From positions 124,001 to 188,000 of the forward strand of contig NZ_JACIDA010000001.1 in NCBI RefSeq assembly GCF_014196125.1: DNA of 64,000 nucleotides, in the 5' to 3' direction. This document shows, piece after piece, positions 1-8,662 of the stretch (its first letter is position 1; each line of letters starts with the position of its first letter). The notes beneath the pieces were generated by a model that worked only from the letters and a program-made list of their open reading frames with translations, made no database searches and was not told the origin of the DNA. The stretch comes from Brevundimonas mediterranea (GTDB lineage Bacteria; Pseudomonadota; Alphaproteobacteria; Caulobacterales; Caulobacteraceae). Made by a program: the position numbers and the translations under genes.

Positions 1-94
1 CCGCGCCCACCCCGACCAGGGCGGAACCGAGGGCCTGGCGACGCGGGTCAATGCGGCGCGGGACAGGCTGTTGAGAAAGACCGGACGCGACTAA
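1..94 (+). CDS. C-terminal end of a J-domain protein (partial, 5' end outside the window)
   Basis: The reading frame from base 2 gives 30 residues and then TAA at 92-94. It contains His-Pro-Asp-Gln-Gly-Gly followed by a helix that ends in Arg-rich residues. This matches the HPD loop and last helix of a J-domain placed at the extreme C-terminus, as in membrane-anchored DnaJ-like proteins of alphaproteobacteria. J-domains stimulate the ATPase of DnaK. The N-terminal part is not visible, so the full architecture is unknown. Confidence 0.7.
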   Translation, partial: RAHPDQGGTEGLATRVNAARDRLLRKTGRD

Positions 95-712
95 TCGTCC
101 CCGCGCTTTCGCTGCGAAGTTATGGAGGGCTGGGCGGGGCGCCGGGCCTTCGCCCGGAGTTTGGAGTGTTGAGTACCGTTTCGACGAAGGTTTGACGCCC
201 CGCGCGGAAGGTTGGCCTGCAAGCTCGGGGCGCCGAGCGGTGGCGGTCTTATCGCCTAACCCCATAAGCCTGCGACGGGTCGGCAGGGTCTGCGAACCCT
301 GTCCCGAGTGCGGCCGAGTATCCCCCTCGACCCTCCGGCGGCGCACCATGTGTCGCCGTCGGCGCGGAGGGATTTCACCCCCGCTCCCGTTCCATCCGCT
401 CCCGCCGCCGCAAGGTCGCAGGCCTTACGAGCCCTCCAAGCGACGAGACCGGGAGTGATTATAGGGGGTGCAGAAACCCCGGCGCGGAAGTCGGGGCGAG
501 AAAAGCGGAACCAGTTGAAATCGTCAGATTTCGACCAGCGTCATTGTGACAGTTGGAGCGCCGAAGTCGGCGCCGCCGACGCCTGCTCCAGCCATCTTTA
601 CCGTCCCGCAGCTCCTAGTCAGACTGTGGATCGATAACGGTCTCATGACGCATGGCTTGGCGCACCAACGCGGCCTGCATGCTGCCCTAGGGTTGTTTTA
701 GGCAACGGCTGA
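95..712. other. Non-coding spacer with several strong hairpins; possible structured RNA
   Basis: No open frame in these 618 bases resembles a protein. Several stable inverted repeats can be read: around 140-157 (GCCGGGC, CTTC loop), 224-239 (GCTCGG / CCGAGC), 284-305 (CAGGGT / ACCCTG), a long imperfect stem at about 330-385 with ends CCCTCC / GGAGGG, 470-496, and GTTGAAATC / GATTTCGAC near 514-536. The 255-320 stretch is only loosely reminiscent of the 3' half of 6S RNA. I could not match it to tmRNA, RNase P RNA or SRP RNA, because the tag codons, GAGGAAAGTCC and GGAAGG signatures are absent. It may be an unannotated RNA or only GC-rich spacer. Confidence 0.25.
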
Positions 713-1558
713 TCAGGCGTAAGTCGGAACCTGATTCATGCGCCGCTCGAGATCCTTGAGTTTGGCGATCTGCTGCACAGTAACGGGAACCTGATCTAGG
801 GCGATGACGAACCGCCAGACGTAGGAGAAGATCGCATAGACAGCGCCGACCTGGACGGCGTCGCCGAGGGATAGCCTCCAAAGTGCGGCGCCGATTAGCA
901 CGACTACGCTAAGCTCCATCAAACCGAAGGCTCGCGCCTCGGAATCCGAAAGACGAATCCGCCACTGAGCCAAGGCCTCGAAATGGCGACGTACGGTGGT
1001 CGGCCGGCCTCGCCCTAGCAGGGCCACCTCGCGTTCCAACCGGTCGTTCAGCCCGCGGTTCAGTGCGACGGCGCGTTTCCCGAGTCCCATGTTGATGATT
1101 GTCAGTGGGAAGATCAGGCCCAAACAGATGAGGCCAATTACATGATCCAGCGAGATCAGCACCGCCATGGCTGTGATCAAACCTATGGCTGAGGTTAAAG
1201 CGCCGGGGACGTCCTTTTCCAGGAAGTCTATGTATTCGCGCGACAGGATGGCGCGCGCGGTAATCAGGCTGGGGGGAAGCCCTTCGGCGTGGGCGCGTTC
1301 AACGAACCGGCCGGCGAGGTCAGTATAAACTCGCGTGAAGACGCGGGTATCATACATCTTCGCCGCCACTTCGAGCGCCATCATCAGAAGATGCCAGGCG
1401 CCCAAGGCTATGATCGGTCGGAAGTCGCCGCGCAGCACTCCGTCGATGGCGAAGGCGGTGATCAACGGATAGAGCTGGCCAAACAGATGCGCGAGCGAAG
1501 TCAGGCCGTAGGCCGAACCCAGCGAAGCGGCATGGCTGCGAGCGAGGCCGAGGATCAT
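713..1558 (-). CDS. ABC-transporter six-TM-domain protein without an ATPase domain
   Basis: The protein has 281 residues. Hydrophobic helices lie near residues 15-40, 46-66, 118-160 and 212-250, which resembles the membrane domain of type IV ABC exporters (Pfam ABC_membrane_3-like). No Walker A, signature or Walker B motif is present, and no ATP-binding gene is next to it. The gene begins 3 bases after the stop of the upstream oxygenase gene (TAG-CCG-ATG), so translational coupling is likely. Either it pairs with an ATPase encoded elsewhere or it works as a stand-alone membrane protein. The role is unknown. Confidence 0.65.
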   Translation of the reverse strand: MILGLARSHAASLGSAYGLTSLAHLFGQLYPLITAFAIDGVLRGDFRPIIALGAWHLLMMALEVAAKMYDTRVFTRVYTDLAGRFVERAHAEGLPPSLITARAILSREYIDFLEKDVPGALTSAIGLITAMAVLISLDHVIGLICLGLIFPLTIINMGLGKRAVALNRGLNDRLEREVALLGRGRPTTVRRHFEALAQWRIRLSDSEARAFGLMELSVVVLIGAALWRLSLGDAVQVGAVYAIFSYVWRFVIALDQVPVTVQQIAKLKDLERRMNQVPTYA

Positions 1559-1561
1559 CGG

Positions 1562-2173
1562 CTAGGCGTAGTTGAAGCTGATCGAGATGCGGTCGGACCT
1601 GGCCTGGTTGGTCGGGACCTCGTGGCGCAGCCAGCTTTCCCACATCAGGATCGTGCCGGGGCGGGGCGTCAGATAGACGAAGGGGCGTTCGGCCTCGGTC
1701 GCGTCTTCGGTGACGGAGGGGCGGGCCATCATGAAGGGCAGGCGGGGGTCTTCCAGTTTCAGCGACGAGGCGCCGTCGGGGATGTCGATATAGACGGTGC
1801 CCGACAGGAAGGCGTGGGGGTGGATATGGCCGGTGTGACCGCCGCCGGGCTTGAGGATGTTGACCCACAGATTGTCGAGCCGGGGTTTGCGCGCCAGGTC
1901 GAAATTCAGCGCCTTGGCATAGGCGACGGCGTGCCGGTCGAGGTGGCGTTTCAGCTCGGCGAACTCGGGGAAACGCTGGGGCAGGTCATTCAGCGAGGCG
2001 TAGGAGGTGTAGCCGCGATAGGCGTTGTCGCGGCACCAGCGGCGGCCGGCCGCGTCCTCCTCGGCCATCATGCGGACGACGTCGATCAGTTGTTCGTTGA
2101 ACTCGGCCCAGCCTCGGCCCTCGGCGAGGGAGGCTTCATAGACCTGGGTGACGAAGAGGGGGCGCAGGGACAT
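1562..2173 (-). CDS. Putative 2OG-Fe(II) oxygenase (TIGR02466-like)
   Basis: The product is 203 residues from the ATG at 2173; the frame continues upstream into a palindromic repeat, which makes longer starts unlikely. His116, His118 and His120 lie in HTGHIHPHAFLSG, Asp142-Pro143-Arg144 follows, His184 is in RHEVPTN, and Arg195 is in RISISFN. This order of iron ligands and 2-oxoglutarate-binding Arg is typical of the small putative 2OG-Fe(II) oxygenase family. The substrate is unknown. It is the first gene of a two-gene unit with the ABC membrane protein downstream. Confidence 0.75.
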   Translation of the reverse strand: MSLRPLFVTQVYEASLAEGRGWAEFNEQLIDVVRMMAEEDAAGRRWCRDNAYRGYTSYASLNDLPQRFPEFAELKRHLDRHAVAYAKALNFDLARKPRLDNLWVNILKPGGGHTGHIHPHAFLSGTVYIDIPDGASSLKLEDPRLPFMMARPSVTEDATEAERPFVYLTPRPGTILMWESWLRHEVPTNQARSDRISISFNYA

Positions 2174-2208
2174 GGGGGAGGGATAGCGGGTCGAGAGCGA
2201 GACGGAAA

Positions 2209-2346
2209 CTCTCCCTCCCCATTTTGGGGAGGGGCGATCGCGGAGCGATCGGGGTGGGGTCCGAGAGGGCGCGAGCGAAATGGCCATGACCGCCCCACCC
2301 TGGCTCCGCTGCGCTCCGCCGTCCCTCCCCATGAAGGGGAGGGAGA
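2209..2346. repeat. Paired palindromic intergenic repeat (REP/BIME-like), copy A
   Basis: The left arm (2211-2259) has CCCTCCCC-ATTTT-GGGGAGGG followed by a CGATCG..CGATCG stem and GGGGTGGGG. The right arm (2291-2345) is the inverted counterpart, CCCCACCC to TCCCTCCCCATGAAGGGGAGGGA. Related elements occur at 28192-28352 and 61251-61438, with shorter solo copies at 6453-6480 and 23074-23100. It lies between the divergent oxygenase gene and the carboxylase gene. Confidence 0.75.
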
Positions 2347-2386
2347 ACGGCTGTGCAGGCGTGGACGATCCGGCTAAGAACGCGTC

Positions 2387-4267
2387 ATGTTCAAGTCCGT
2401 CCTGGTCGCCAATCGCGGCGAAATCGCCTGTCGTGTCTTCCGCACCGCCAAGCGGATGGGGTTACGCACCATCGCCGTCTATTCCGAGGCCGACGCCCAG
2501 GCCCTGCATGTGCGCGAGGCCGACGAGGCGGTGCGGATCGGGCCGGCGGCGGCGCGCGAATCCTACCTGGACGGCGCCAAGGTGCTGGCTGCGGCCAAGG
2601 CGACGGGGGCGGAGGCGATCCATCCCGGTTACGGATTCCTGAGCGAAAACGCGGACTTTGCGGAAGCTGTTGCAGCGGCGGGTCTGATCTGGATCGGGCC
2701 GGACCCGGCCTCGATCCGGGCCATGGGGCTGAAAGACGCGGCCAAGGAACTGATGATCCAGGCCGGGGTGCCGGTGACGCCGGGCTATCAGGGCGCGGAC
2801 CAGTCGGAAGCGACCCTGACGGCCGAGGCGGCGCGGATCGGCTATCCGGTGCTGATCAAGGCGGTGGCGGGCGGTGGCGGCAAGGGGATGAAACGCGTCG
2901 ATGATCCGGCCGACTTCGCCGCCGGTCTGGCCAGCGCCAAGCGCGAGGGGGCCGCGGCCTTCGGCGACGACCGGGTGCTGATCGAACGCTACATCACCCG
3001 CCCGCGCCATATCGAGGTGCAGGTGTTCGGGGACCGGCACGGCGATGTCGTCCACCTGTTCGAGCGGGACTGTTCGCTGCAACGCCGCCACCAGAAGGTG
3101 ATCGAAGAGGCGCCGGCCCCGGGCATGAGCGAGGCCGTGCGGGCCGCCGTGACGGGGGCGGCGATCAAGGCGGCCAAGGCGGTCAACTATGTCGGGGCCG
3201 GGACCATCGAATTCATCGCCGACGCCTCGGACGGGCTGAAGGCGGACGGAATCTGGTTCATGGAGATGAACACCCGGCTGCAGGTCGAACATCCGGTGAG
3301 CGAGAGCGTGACTGGCGTCGATCTGGTCGAATGGCAGCTCCGCGTCGCGGCGGGCGAGCCTCTGCCGCTGAAACAGGACGAAATCAAACTGAACGGCTGG
3401 GCCATGGAGGCGCGCCTCTATGCCGAGGATCCAGCGAACGGCTTCCTGCCGTCGATCGGTCGGCTGGAGCATTTCGTCATGCCCGAAGGAATCCGGGTCG
3501 ATACGGGCGTGGAACAGGGCGGCGAGGTCAGCCAGTTCTACGACCCGATGATCGCCAAGCTGATCGTCCATGCCGATACGCGCGAGGCGGCGGCGGCGCG
3601 GCTGGCCGAGGCGGCGGGCGAGGTCGAGGTCTGGCCGGTCAAGACCAATGCGGGCTTCCTGAAACGGTGCCTGGACCATCCGCGCTTCGTGACGGGGGAT
3701 GTGGATACGGGGTTCATCGCGGCGGAGGAGGGGACGCTGTCCGCCCCCGAACCTTCCAAAACCGTCATTAACAACGCCAGCGATCTGCTGTGGCGTTCCA
3801 GATCTGTGAATCCGGCGGATTCCTGGGACACTGAGTACGGCGCGGTCGGCTTTCGCCTCAATGCGCCCTCGGTGACGCAGCACATCTTCTTCATCAACGG
3901 TGTGGCGCATCAGGGAGGTTACTTGAACGGCCGACCAGTAGTCCGTTACGGCCCGGAAATTGATGGTGGCTTCGTCGTCTTCTATCAGGGTGACGCCTAT
4001 GAGGTGTCGCGTCGCGCGCCGCGAAGCGGGGCGGCAGGCGCCATCTCAGACGGCTCTCTCCGCGCCCCCATGCCCGGGAAGGTCGCCGCTGCGCCGGTCA
4101 AGGCGGGCGACGTCGTGACCAAAGGCCAGCCGGTGGTCGTGCTGGAGGCGATGAAGATGGAGCACGCCCTGACGGCGCCCTTCGACGGGGTCGTCGAGCA
4201 TGTGGCGGCTGTGGGCGATCAGGTGGTCGAGGCGGCCGTGCTGGCCGTGGTGAAGGCGGCGGACTAA
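2387..4267 (+). CDS. mccA: Biotin-dependent acyl-CoA carboxylase alpha subunit (methylcrotonyl-CoA carboxylase type)
   Basis: The 626-residue protein combines biotin carboxylase and biotin carrier functions. The N-terminal biotin carboxylase has VLVANRGEIACRV at the start, HPGYGFLSENADFAE near residue 80, the ATP loop GGGGKGM near 165, and EMNTRLQVEHPVSE near 290. A BT-like linker follows, then the biotinyl domain with EAMKMEH (Lys590). Length and layout fit the alpha subunit of 3-methylcrotonyl-CoA carboxylase in leucine breakdown; propionyl-CoA or geranyl-CoA carboxylase alpha subunits are alternatives. The beta subunit is not adjacent, although it usually is. The stop overlaps the convergent 4264-4554 gene. 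Confidence 0.85.
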   Translation: MFKSVLVANRGEIACRVFRTAKRMGLRTIAVYSEADAQALHVREADEAVRIGPAAARESYLDGAKVLAAAKATGAEAIHPGYGFLSENADFAEAVAAAGLIWIGPDPASIRAMGLKDAAKELMIQAGVPVTPGYQGADQSEATLTAEAARIGYPVLIKAVAGGGGKGMKRVDDPADFAAGLASAKREGAAAFGDDRVLIERYITRPRHIEVQVFGDRHGDVVHLFERDCSLQRRHQKVIEEAPAPGMSEAVRAAVTGAAIKAAKAVNYVGAGTIEFIADASDGLKADGIWFMEMNTRLQVEHPVSESVTGVDLVEWQLRVAAGEPLPLKQDEIKLNGWAMEARLYAEDPANGFLPSIGRLEHFVMPEGIRVDTGVEQGGEVSQFYDPMIAKLIVHADTREAAAARLAEAAGEVEVWPVKTNAGFLKRCLDHPRFVTGDVDTGFIAAEEGTLSAPEPSKTVINNASDLLWRSRSVNPADSWDTEYGAVGFRLNAPSVTQHIFFINGVAHQGGYLNGRPVVRYGPEIDGGFVVFYQGDAYEVSRRAPRSGAAGAISDGSLRAPMPGKVAAAPVKAGDVVTKGQPVVVLEAMKMEHALTAPFDGVVEHVAAVGDQVVEAAVLAVVKAAD

Positions 4268-4554
4268 AGCCCGAGACCGCCCAGCGGCCGGGTCAGGATC
4301 GAGTCGTCCATCTTGGCCATCAGGCCGTAGATCGGACGCCAGGCGCCGCTTTGACGCAGATCTTCGCTCCACGACAGATGGGTCGGTTGATCGACCCAGA
4401 CCTCCGTGACCCACAGGACGTCGGCGTCGACCAGATCGTGCGCGACGATATAGGAATGACAGCCGTGCTTCCTGACGGCGGGGTCCATCAGGAGCAGAGC
4501 GAGTTCGTCGCGGCGACCCGGGTATGCGGTCAGTCGCGTGATCAATCCGTACAT
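4264..4554 (-). CDS. Small antibiotic-biosynthesis-monooxygenase-like (ABM) protein
   Basis: The 96-residue protein begins MYGLITRLTAYPGRRDELALLL and has His, Trp and Glu residues in strands (HSYIVAHDL, LWVTEVWVD). This is the pattern of dimeric ferredoxin-like ABM/quinol-monooxygenase folds. These proteins oxidise small aromatic or quinol substrates or act without a known substrate. The last codons overlap the end of the carboxylase gene by 4 bases in convergent orientation. The function here is not defined. Confidence 0.65.
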   Translation of the reverse strand: MYGLITRLTAYPGRRDELALLLMDPAVRKHGCHSYIVAHDLVDADVLWVTEVWVDQPTHLSWSEDLRQSGAWRPIYGLMAKMDDSILTRPLGGLGL

Positions 4555-4649
4555 ACTGGTTCCGTGGCGTCCGGTAGCGCGCGGGCCATGATCCGGCTTC
4601 GTCGTTAAAGAATCTGGCCAAGGCGGATAAGGGCGACTACGTGGGCGCC

Positions 4650-5048
4650 ATGCCGCTTCACATGATCAAACTGGGCGTCGGGGTTCCCGACGTCGACTGG
4701 CTGGAGGCCCGTGCGGCCAAGGGCGGGCCGCTGGTGGTCCATACCCGGATGACGCCGAAACGCGCGCCCGAGATCGAGGACGGCGGATCGCTGTACTGGG
4801 TGGTGAAGGGCGTGATCGTCTGCCGCCAGCCCGTGCTCGACATCGCCACCCTGGGCGAGGGCAAGCAGAGCCGGTGCGAGATCACGCTGGAGCCCAAGGT
4901 CGTTCGCACGGCGCCGATGGCGCGCCGGCCTTTCCAGGGCTGGCGCTATTTCGAGCCCAAGGACGCGCCGGTCGATCTGACCGACCTCGACGCGGGCGAG
5001 GCGCCGGAGGAACTGGTGCGCCAGCTTCGCGAACTGGGCGCCTGGTAG
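4650..5048 (+). CDS. DUF1489 family protein
   Basis: The protein is 132 residues from the ATG at 4650; a GTG in the same frame at 4641 is an alternative. It carries the family's conserved run of HMIKLGVGV, TRMTPKR and DGGSLYWVVKGVIVCRQ, followed by RPFQGWRYF. DUF1489 is an alphaproteobacterial family with no established function, related in appearance to small RNA- or nucleotide-binding folds only by inference. The gene precedes the MATE transporter by 63 bases. Confidence 0.8.
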   Translation: MPLHMIKLGVGVPDVDWLEARAAKGGPLVVHTRMTPKRAPEIEDGGSLYWVVKGVIVCRQPVLDIATLGEGKQSRCEITLEPKVVRTAPMARRPFQGWRYFEPKDAPVDLTDLDAGEAPEELVRQLRELGAW

Positions 5049-5111
5049 GCCAGAGCCACACGGTTTTTGGGTGTTGACCGGGGCGGTCGGGCGTGGCCTG
5101 TGCCGGCTCCG

Positions 5112-6449
5112 ATGATCGCGCTCAGTTTCCAGACCCGTTCCGCCTTTCGCGACCTGCTGCACCTGGCATGGCCGGTGATCCTGGCGCGGATCGGCATCAT
5201 GACCATGGGGCTGACGGACGCCATCGTGGTGGGGAATTTCTCCAGCAAGGAACTGGCGTTTCATTCGCTGGCCTGGGCGCCGACCTCGATCGTGGTGACG
5301 ACGGCGGTGGGCCTGATGCTGGGCGTCCAGGTGATGACCGCGCGGATGCTGGGCGAGGGCCGGCGGCACGCGGTCGGATCGGTGCTGCGCCGGGGCATGA
5401 CCTATTCGCTGCAGATCGGGGTCGTGTCGATGATCGCCCTGATCGCCGTGGGGCCGTGGGGGCTGGGCAAGATCGGGCTGGAGGACGGACTGGCCGAGGG
5501 GGCGGGGCCGGCCCTGGTGGTCTTCGCCCTGTCCATGCCCTTCTATCTGATCTCGGTGACGGGCCAGTTCTTCCTGGAGGCCCTGGGACGGCCCAAGCCC
5601 GGCATGGTGGCCATGTGGGTGGCGAACGGGGTCAACCTGGCGCTCAATATCGTGCTGGTGCCGGACCTGCTGGGCCTGGGCTTCGACGGCGCGTTCGCCT
5701 CGGCCTGGGCGACGTTCGGGGCGCGGGCGGCCCTGGCGATCTTCCTGGTGGTCTATATCCTGCGCCTGCCCGAGGCGCGGGCGCTGGGCGTGTTCGACAA
5801 GCCCGAACGCGACCCCAAGGCGGCGCGCGAACAGGTCAAGGTCGGCCTGGGCGCCGGCGCGTCCTATTTCATCGAGGTCGGGGCCTTTTCCGGCTTCACC
5901 TTCTTCGCCGGCCAGATCGGCGCCGCCGAGACGGCGGCCTGGGCTGTGGTGCTGAACGTCTCGGCCATCGTCTTCATGCTGCCCATGGGCCTTTCGTCGG
6001 CGACGGCGGTGCTGGTGGGGCGCAGCTATGGGGGGGGCGACGGGCGAGGGGTGTTGCGGGCGGGTCTGGTCGGGCTGGGGGTGGTCACCGCCATGACCTT
6101 TATCGTCGCCCTGCTGGTGTGGCCCAGCGCGCATCTGATCGTGGGCGCCTACAATCGCGATCCGGTGCTGCTGGCCATCGCCGCCCCGGCCCTGGTGTTG
6201 GCGACCCTGTTCTTCGTCGCGGACGGAATCCAGGTGGTGGCGGCCCAGGCGAACCGCGCGGCGGGCGACGTCTGGTGGCCCACCATCATGCATTTCGTGG
6301 CCTATGGGGCGGTGATGATGCCGCTGGGCTGGATTCTGGCGCACCGGATGGGCGTCGACGGTCTGGTCTGGGCGGTGGTGATCGCCAGCCTGGCCTCGTC
6401 TGTCTTACTGACCGGGCGGTTCGTCAGGGTGGCGCGGCGCCTGCCCTAG
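5112..6449 (+). CDS. MATE family efflux transporter
   Basis: The 445-residue integral membrane protein has about 12 hydrophobic helices, including LLHLAWPVILARIGIMTMGLT near the N-terminus and a second related half beginning VKVGLGAGASYFIEVGAF. This two-lobe layout is that of MATE antiporters, which export cationic compounds using Na+ or H+ gradients. ATG 5112 was chosen because the upstream extension begins with TTG at 5067 and adds a hydrophilic stretch. The substrate cannot be read from sequence. Confidence 0.85.
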   Translation: MIALSFQTRSAFRDLLHLAWPVILARIGIMTMGLTDAIVVGNFSSKELAFHSLAWAPTSIVVTTAVGLMLGVQVMTARMLGEGRRHAVGSVLRRGMTYSLQIGVVSMIALIAVGPWGLGKIGLEDGLAEGAGPALVVFALSMPFYLISVTGQFFLEALGRPKPGMVAMWVANGVNLALNIVLVPDLLGLGFDGAFASAWATFGARAALAIFLVVYILRLPEARALGVFDKPERDPKAAREQVKVGLGAGASYFIEVGAFSGFTFFAGQIGAAETAAWAVVLNVSAIVFMLPMGLSSATAVLVGRSYGGGDGRGVLRAGLVGLGVVTAMTFIVALLVWPSAHLIVGAYNRDPVLLAIAAPALVLATLFFVADGIQVVAAQANRAAGDVWWPTIMHFVAYGAVMMPLGWILAHRMGVDGLVWAVVIASLASSVLLTGRFVRVARRLP

Positions 6450-6452
6450 AAT

Positions 6453-6480
6453 CTCCCTCCCCATGTAGGGGAGGGAGAGG
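6453..6480. repeat. Solo palindrome of the CTCCCTCCCC family
   Basis: The sequence reads CTCCCTCCCC, ATGTA, then GGGGAGGGAG, a nearly perfect inverted repeat immediately after the MATE gene stop. It matches one arm tip of the paired elements at 2209, 28192 and 61251. It could act as a transcript-end stabiliser for the MATE mRNA, but there is no T run. Confidence 0.7.
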
Positions 6481-6537
6481 TGACGTCGCCGCTTCCGCTC
6501 TCTATATCCCTGCGCTTCCCCGAACTCCTGGACGATC

Positions 6538-8238
6538 ATGGCCCGCATCCTCATCACCTCGGCGCTGCCCTACATCAACGGCATCAAGCACCTGGGGAAT
6601 CTGGCGGGCTCGATGTTGCCGGCCGACGTCTGGGCGCGGTTCAAGCGGGCCCAGGGCCATGAGGTCCTCTATATCTGCGCCACCGACGAGCACGGCACCC
6701 CGGCCGAGCTGGCCGCCGCCGCCGCCGGCCAGGACGTGCGGACCTATTGCGACGAGCAGCACGAGATCCAGAAGGCCGCCGGTCAGGCCTTCGGCCTGAG
6801 CTACGACTGGTTCGGCCGGTCGTCCAACCCGCAGAACCATCGTCTGACCCAGCATTTCGCCGAGGCGCTGGAGAAGAACGGCCTGATCGAGGAGCGGGTG
6901 GATCGGATGATCTATTCGATCGACGACGCCCGCTTCCTGCCCGACCGCTATGTCGAGGGCACCTGCCCGCACTGCGGCCATGTCGGCGCGCGCGGCGACC
7001 AGTGCGACAATTGCGGACGCTTGCTCGATCCGACCGACCTGATCGACCCGTATTCGTCGGTGTCGGGGTCCAAGAACCTTGAGGTGCGCGACACGCGTCA
7101 CCTCTATCTGCTGCAGACCAAGATCGAGCCCCAGATCCGCGCCTGGGTCGATGGCAAGAGCGGCTGGCAGTTGCTGGCCAAGTCCATCGCCTACAAGCAT
7201 CTGGACGAGGGGCTGATCGACCGGGGCATCACCCGTGACCTGGCCTGGGGCGTCCCGGTGCTGAAGGACGGCTTCCCGCGTCCGGGCATGGAAGACAAGG
7301 TCTTCTACGTTTGGTTCGACGCCCCCATCGAATATATCGCCGCGACCGAGGAATGGGCCGAGGCGACCGGCGGGTCGTGGCGCGACTGGTGGCGTCTGGA
7401 CGAGGGGGCCGAGGACGTCCGCTATGTCCAGTTCATGGGCAAGGACAATGTCGCCTTCCACACCGTCAGCTTCCCGGCGACCATCATCGGCTCGGGCGAG
7501 CCGTGGAAGACGGTGGATCAACTGAAGGCCTTCAACTGGCTGAACTGGTACGGCGGCAAATTCTCGACCAGCCAGAAGCGCGGCGTCTTCATGGATCAGG
7601 CGCTGGAGCTACTGCCGGCCGACTACTGGCGCTGGCGCTTGACGGCCTATGGGCCTGAGCACGCGGATTCGGCCTTCACCTGGGAGGACTTCCAGGCCTC
7701 GACCAACAAGGACCTGGCCGATGTGCTGGGCAATTTCGTCAACCGGATCGTCAAATTCGCCGAGTCCAAGTTCGACGGCGTCGTGCCCGAGGGGGGCGAG
7801 GCCGGTCCGGTCGAGATCCAGCTGGAAGCCGACATCAAGGCGGGGATCGCCGAGGCGACCGAACAGTTCGAGGCCATGGAGTTCCGCAAGGCGGCCCAGG
7901 CCCTGCGCGCCGTCTGGGTGCTGGGCAACGAATATCTGCAGGTCGCGGCGCCTTGGACGGCGCTGAAGACCGATCGCGACCGGGCGGCGGTGGGCGTGCG
8001 GACCGGGCTGAATCTGGTGGCCCTGTTCGCCCGTCTGGCGGCGCCGATCCTGCCCTTCTCGGCCGAGAAGATCGCGGCGTCGGTCGGATCGACCAACCTG
8101 ACTTGGCCGGGCGCGGACGAGGATGTGCTGAACAGTCTGGCCGTCGGTCAGGCTGTGGCGGCCCAGGGGGTGTTGTTCGCCAAGATCGAGGACGCCCAGG
8201 TGGCGGAATGGTCCGAACGGTTCGGCGGCGCGGACTAA
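6538..8238 (+). CDS. metG: Methionyl-tRNA synthetase
   Basis: The 566-residue class I synthetase charges tRNA-Met. The HIGH-type motif is HLGN within [14 protein letters not shown] at residues 9-22, the zinc knuckle is CPHCG..CDNCG near residues 143-158, and the KMSKS-type loop is FSTSQKRG near residue 343. The C-terminal helical anticodon-binding domain follows ([20 protein letters not shown]). No C-terminal EMAP-like domain is present. Length and motifs fit the short alphaproteobacterial MetG. Confidence 0.95.
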   Translation: MARILITSALPYINGIKHLGNLAGSMLPADVWARFKRAQGHEVLYICATDEHGTPAELAAAAAGQDVRTYCDEQHEIQKAAGQAFGLSYDWFGRSSNPQNHRLTQHFAEALEKNGLIEERVDRMIYSIDDARFLPDRYVEGTCPHCGHVGARGDQCDNCGRLLDPTDLIDPYSSVSGSKNLEVRDTRHLYLLQTKIEPQIRAWVDGKSGWQLLAKSIAYKHLDEGLIDRGITRDLAWGVPVLKDGFPRPGMEDKVFYVWFDAPIEYIAATEEWAEATGGSWRDWWRLDEGAEDVRYVQFMGKDNVAFHTVSFPATIIGSGEPWKTVDQLKAFNWLNWYGGKFSTSQKRGVFMDQALELLPADYWRWRLTAYGPEHADSAFTWEDFQASTNKDLADVLGNFVNRIVKFAESKFDGVVPEGGEAGPVEIQLEADIKAGIAEATEQFEAMEFRKAAQALRAVWVLGNEYLQVAAPWTALKTDRDRAAVGVRTGLNLVALFARLAAPILPFSAEKIAASVGSTNLTWPGADEDVLNSLAVGQAVAAQGVLFAKIEDAQVAEWSERFGGAD

Positions 8239-8329
8239 ATAGAACTCCCCTTGCCCGTGAAGGCAGGGACCCCGGATTTGACTCTCCTCTTGGAGAGAGC
8301 GCCGCCGGCGCGGTGAAGGCCGCGCCTGG

Positions 8330-8662
8330 TCAGGCTTCGTCTCGCGCGCAGAAATGGTCGTACAGCACGGCCATGATCTGGATCGTCGCGGGATGGGCGA
8401 TGAAATAGGTCAGGGTGCGGTGGTCGCGGCGGAAGTCCACCACCCCCTCGTCCTTCAGCTTGGACAGATGCTGCGACATGGAGGCGGGGGCCACGCCCGT
8501 TTCGGTGATCAGGGTCGAGACGTTCCGTTCGCCCTGGGCCAGGGCGCACAGGATCAGCAGCCGGTGCGGATTGGCCAGACCCTTCAGAAAGGCGGAGGCG
8601 TCGTCCACGCGCGGCGGAAGAGCGTGGGACAATTCCACCGATGTCGCGTCTTTACATTCCAT
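8330..8662 (-). CDS. ArsR/SmtB-family winged-helix transcriptional regulator
   Basis: The 110-residue protein has a typical ArsR winged helix: LKGLANPHRLLILCALAQGE, VSTLITETGVAPASMSQHLS as helix-turn-helix, and RRDHRTLTYFIAHP as wing. Cysteines occur near residues 3, 39 and 105; none makes the classic ELCVCDL metal site, so a redox or other ligand is possible. It is divergent from the AhpD-like gene at 8707 across a 44-base AT-rich spacer, which it probably controls. Confidence 0.85.
   Translation of the reverse strand: MECKDATSVELSHALPPRVDDASAFLKGLANPHRLLILCALAQGERNVSTLITETGVAPASMSQHLSKLKDEGVVDFRRDHRTLTYFIAHPATIQIMAVLYDHFCARDEA

Noticed and set aside
192..637. Overlapping 88- and 109-residue frames in the first spacer
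   Set aside because: They are Arg/Pro/Ser-rich, unlike any family, lack SD sequences and fit GC-rich non-coding DNA with hairpins.
95..712. tmRNA, RNase P RNA or SRP RNA in the first spacer
   Set aside because: A TTCGACG at 180 and an ACCA at 345 look suggestive of tmRNA, but the tag codons, acceptor pairing and T loop are missing. The RNase P GAGGAAAGTCC and SRP GGAAGG cores are absent on both strands.
2462..3910. 482-residue frame antisense to the carboxylase gene
   Set aside because: It is His/Arg/Asp-rich with no domain. Such long antisense frames are common opposite high-GC genes.
4605..6344. 579-residue antisense frame under DUF1489 and the MATE gene
   Set aside because: It is made of His/Gln/Arg-rich low-complexity text and mirrors codon bias of the opposite strand.
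6559..6567. metG with HLGN and STSQK instead of HIGH and KMSKS
   Set aside because: These are ordinary variants in short alphaproteobacterial methionyl-tRNA synthetases, so not taken as loss of function.
8240..8305. Another copy of the CTCCCTCCCC repeat
   Set aside because: Only short pieces such as CTCCCCTTGCCC and CTCTCC/GGAGAG remain; too degraded to list as a member.
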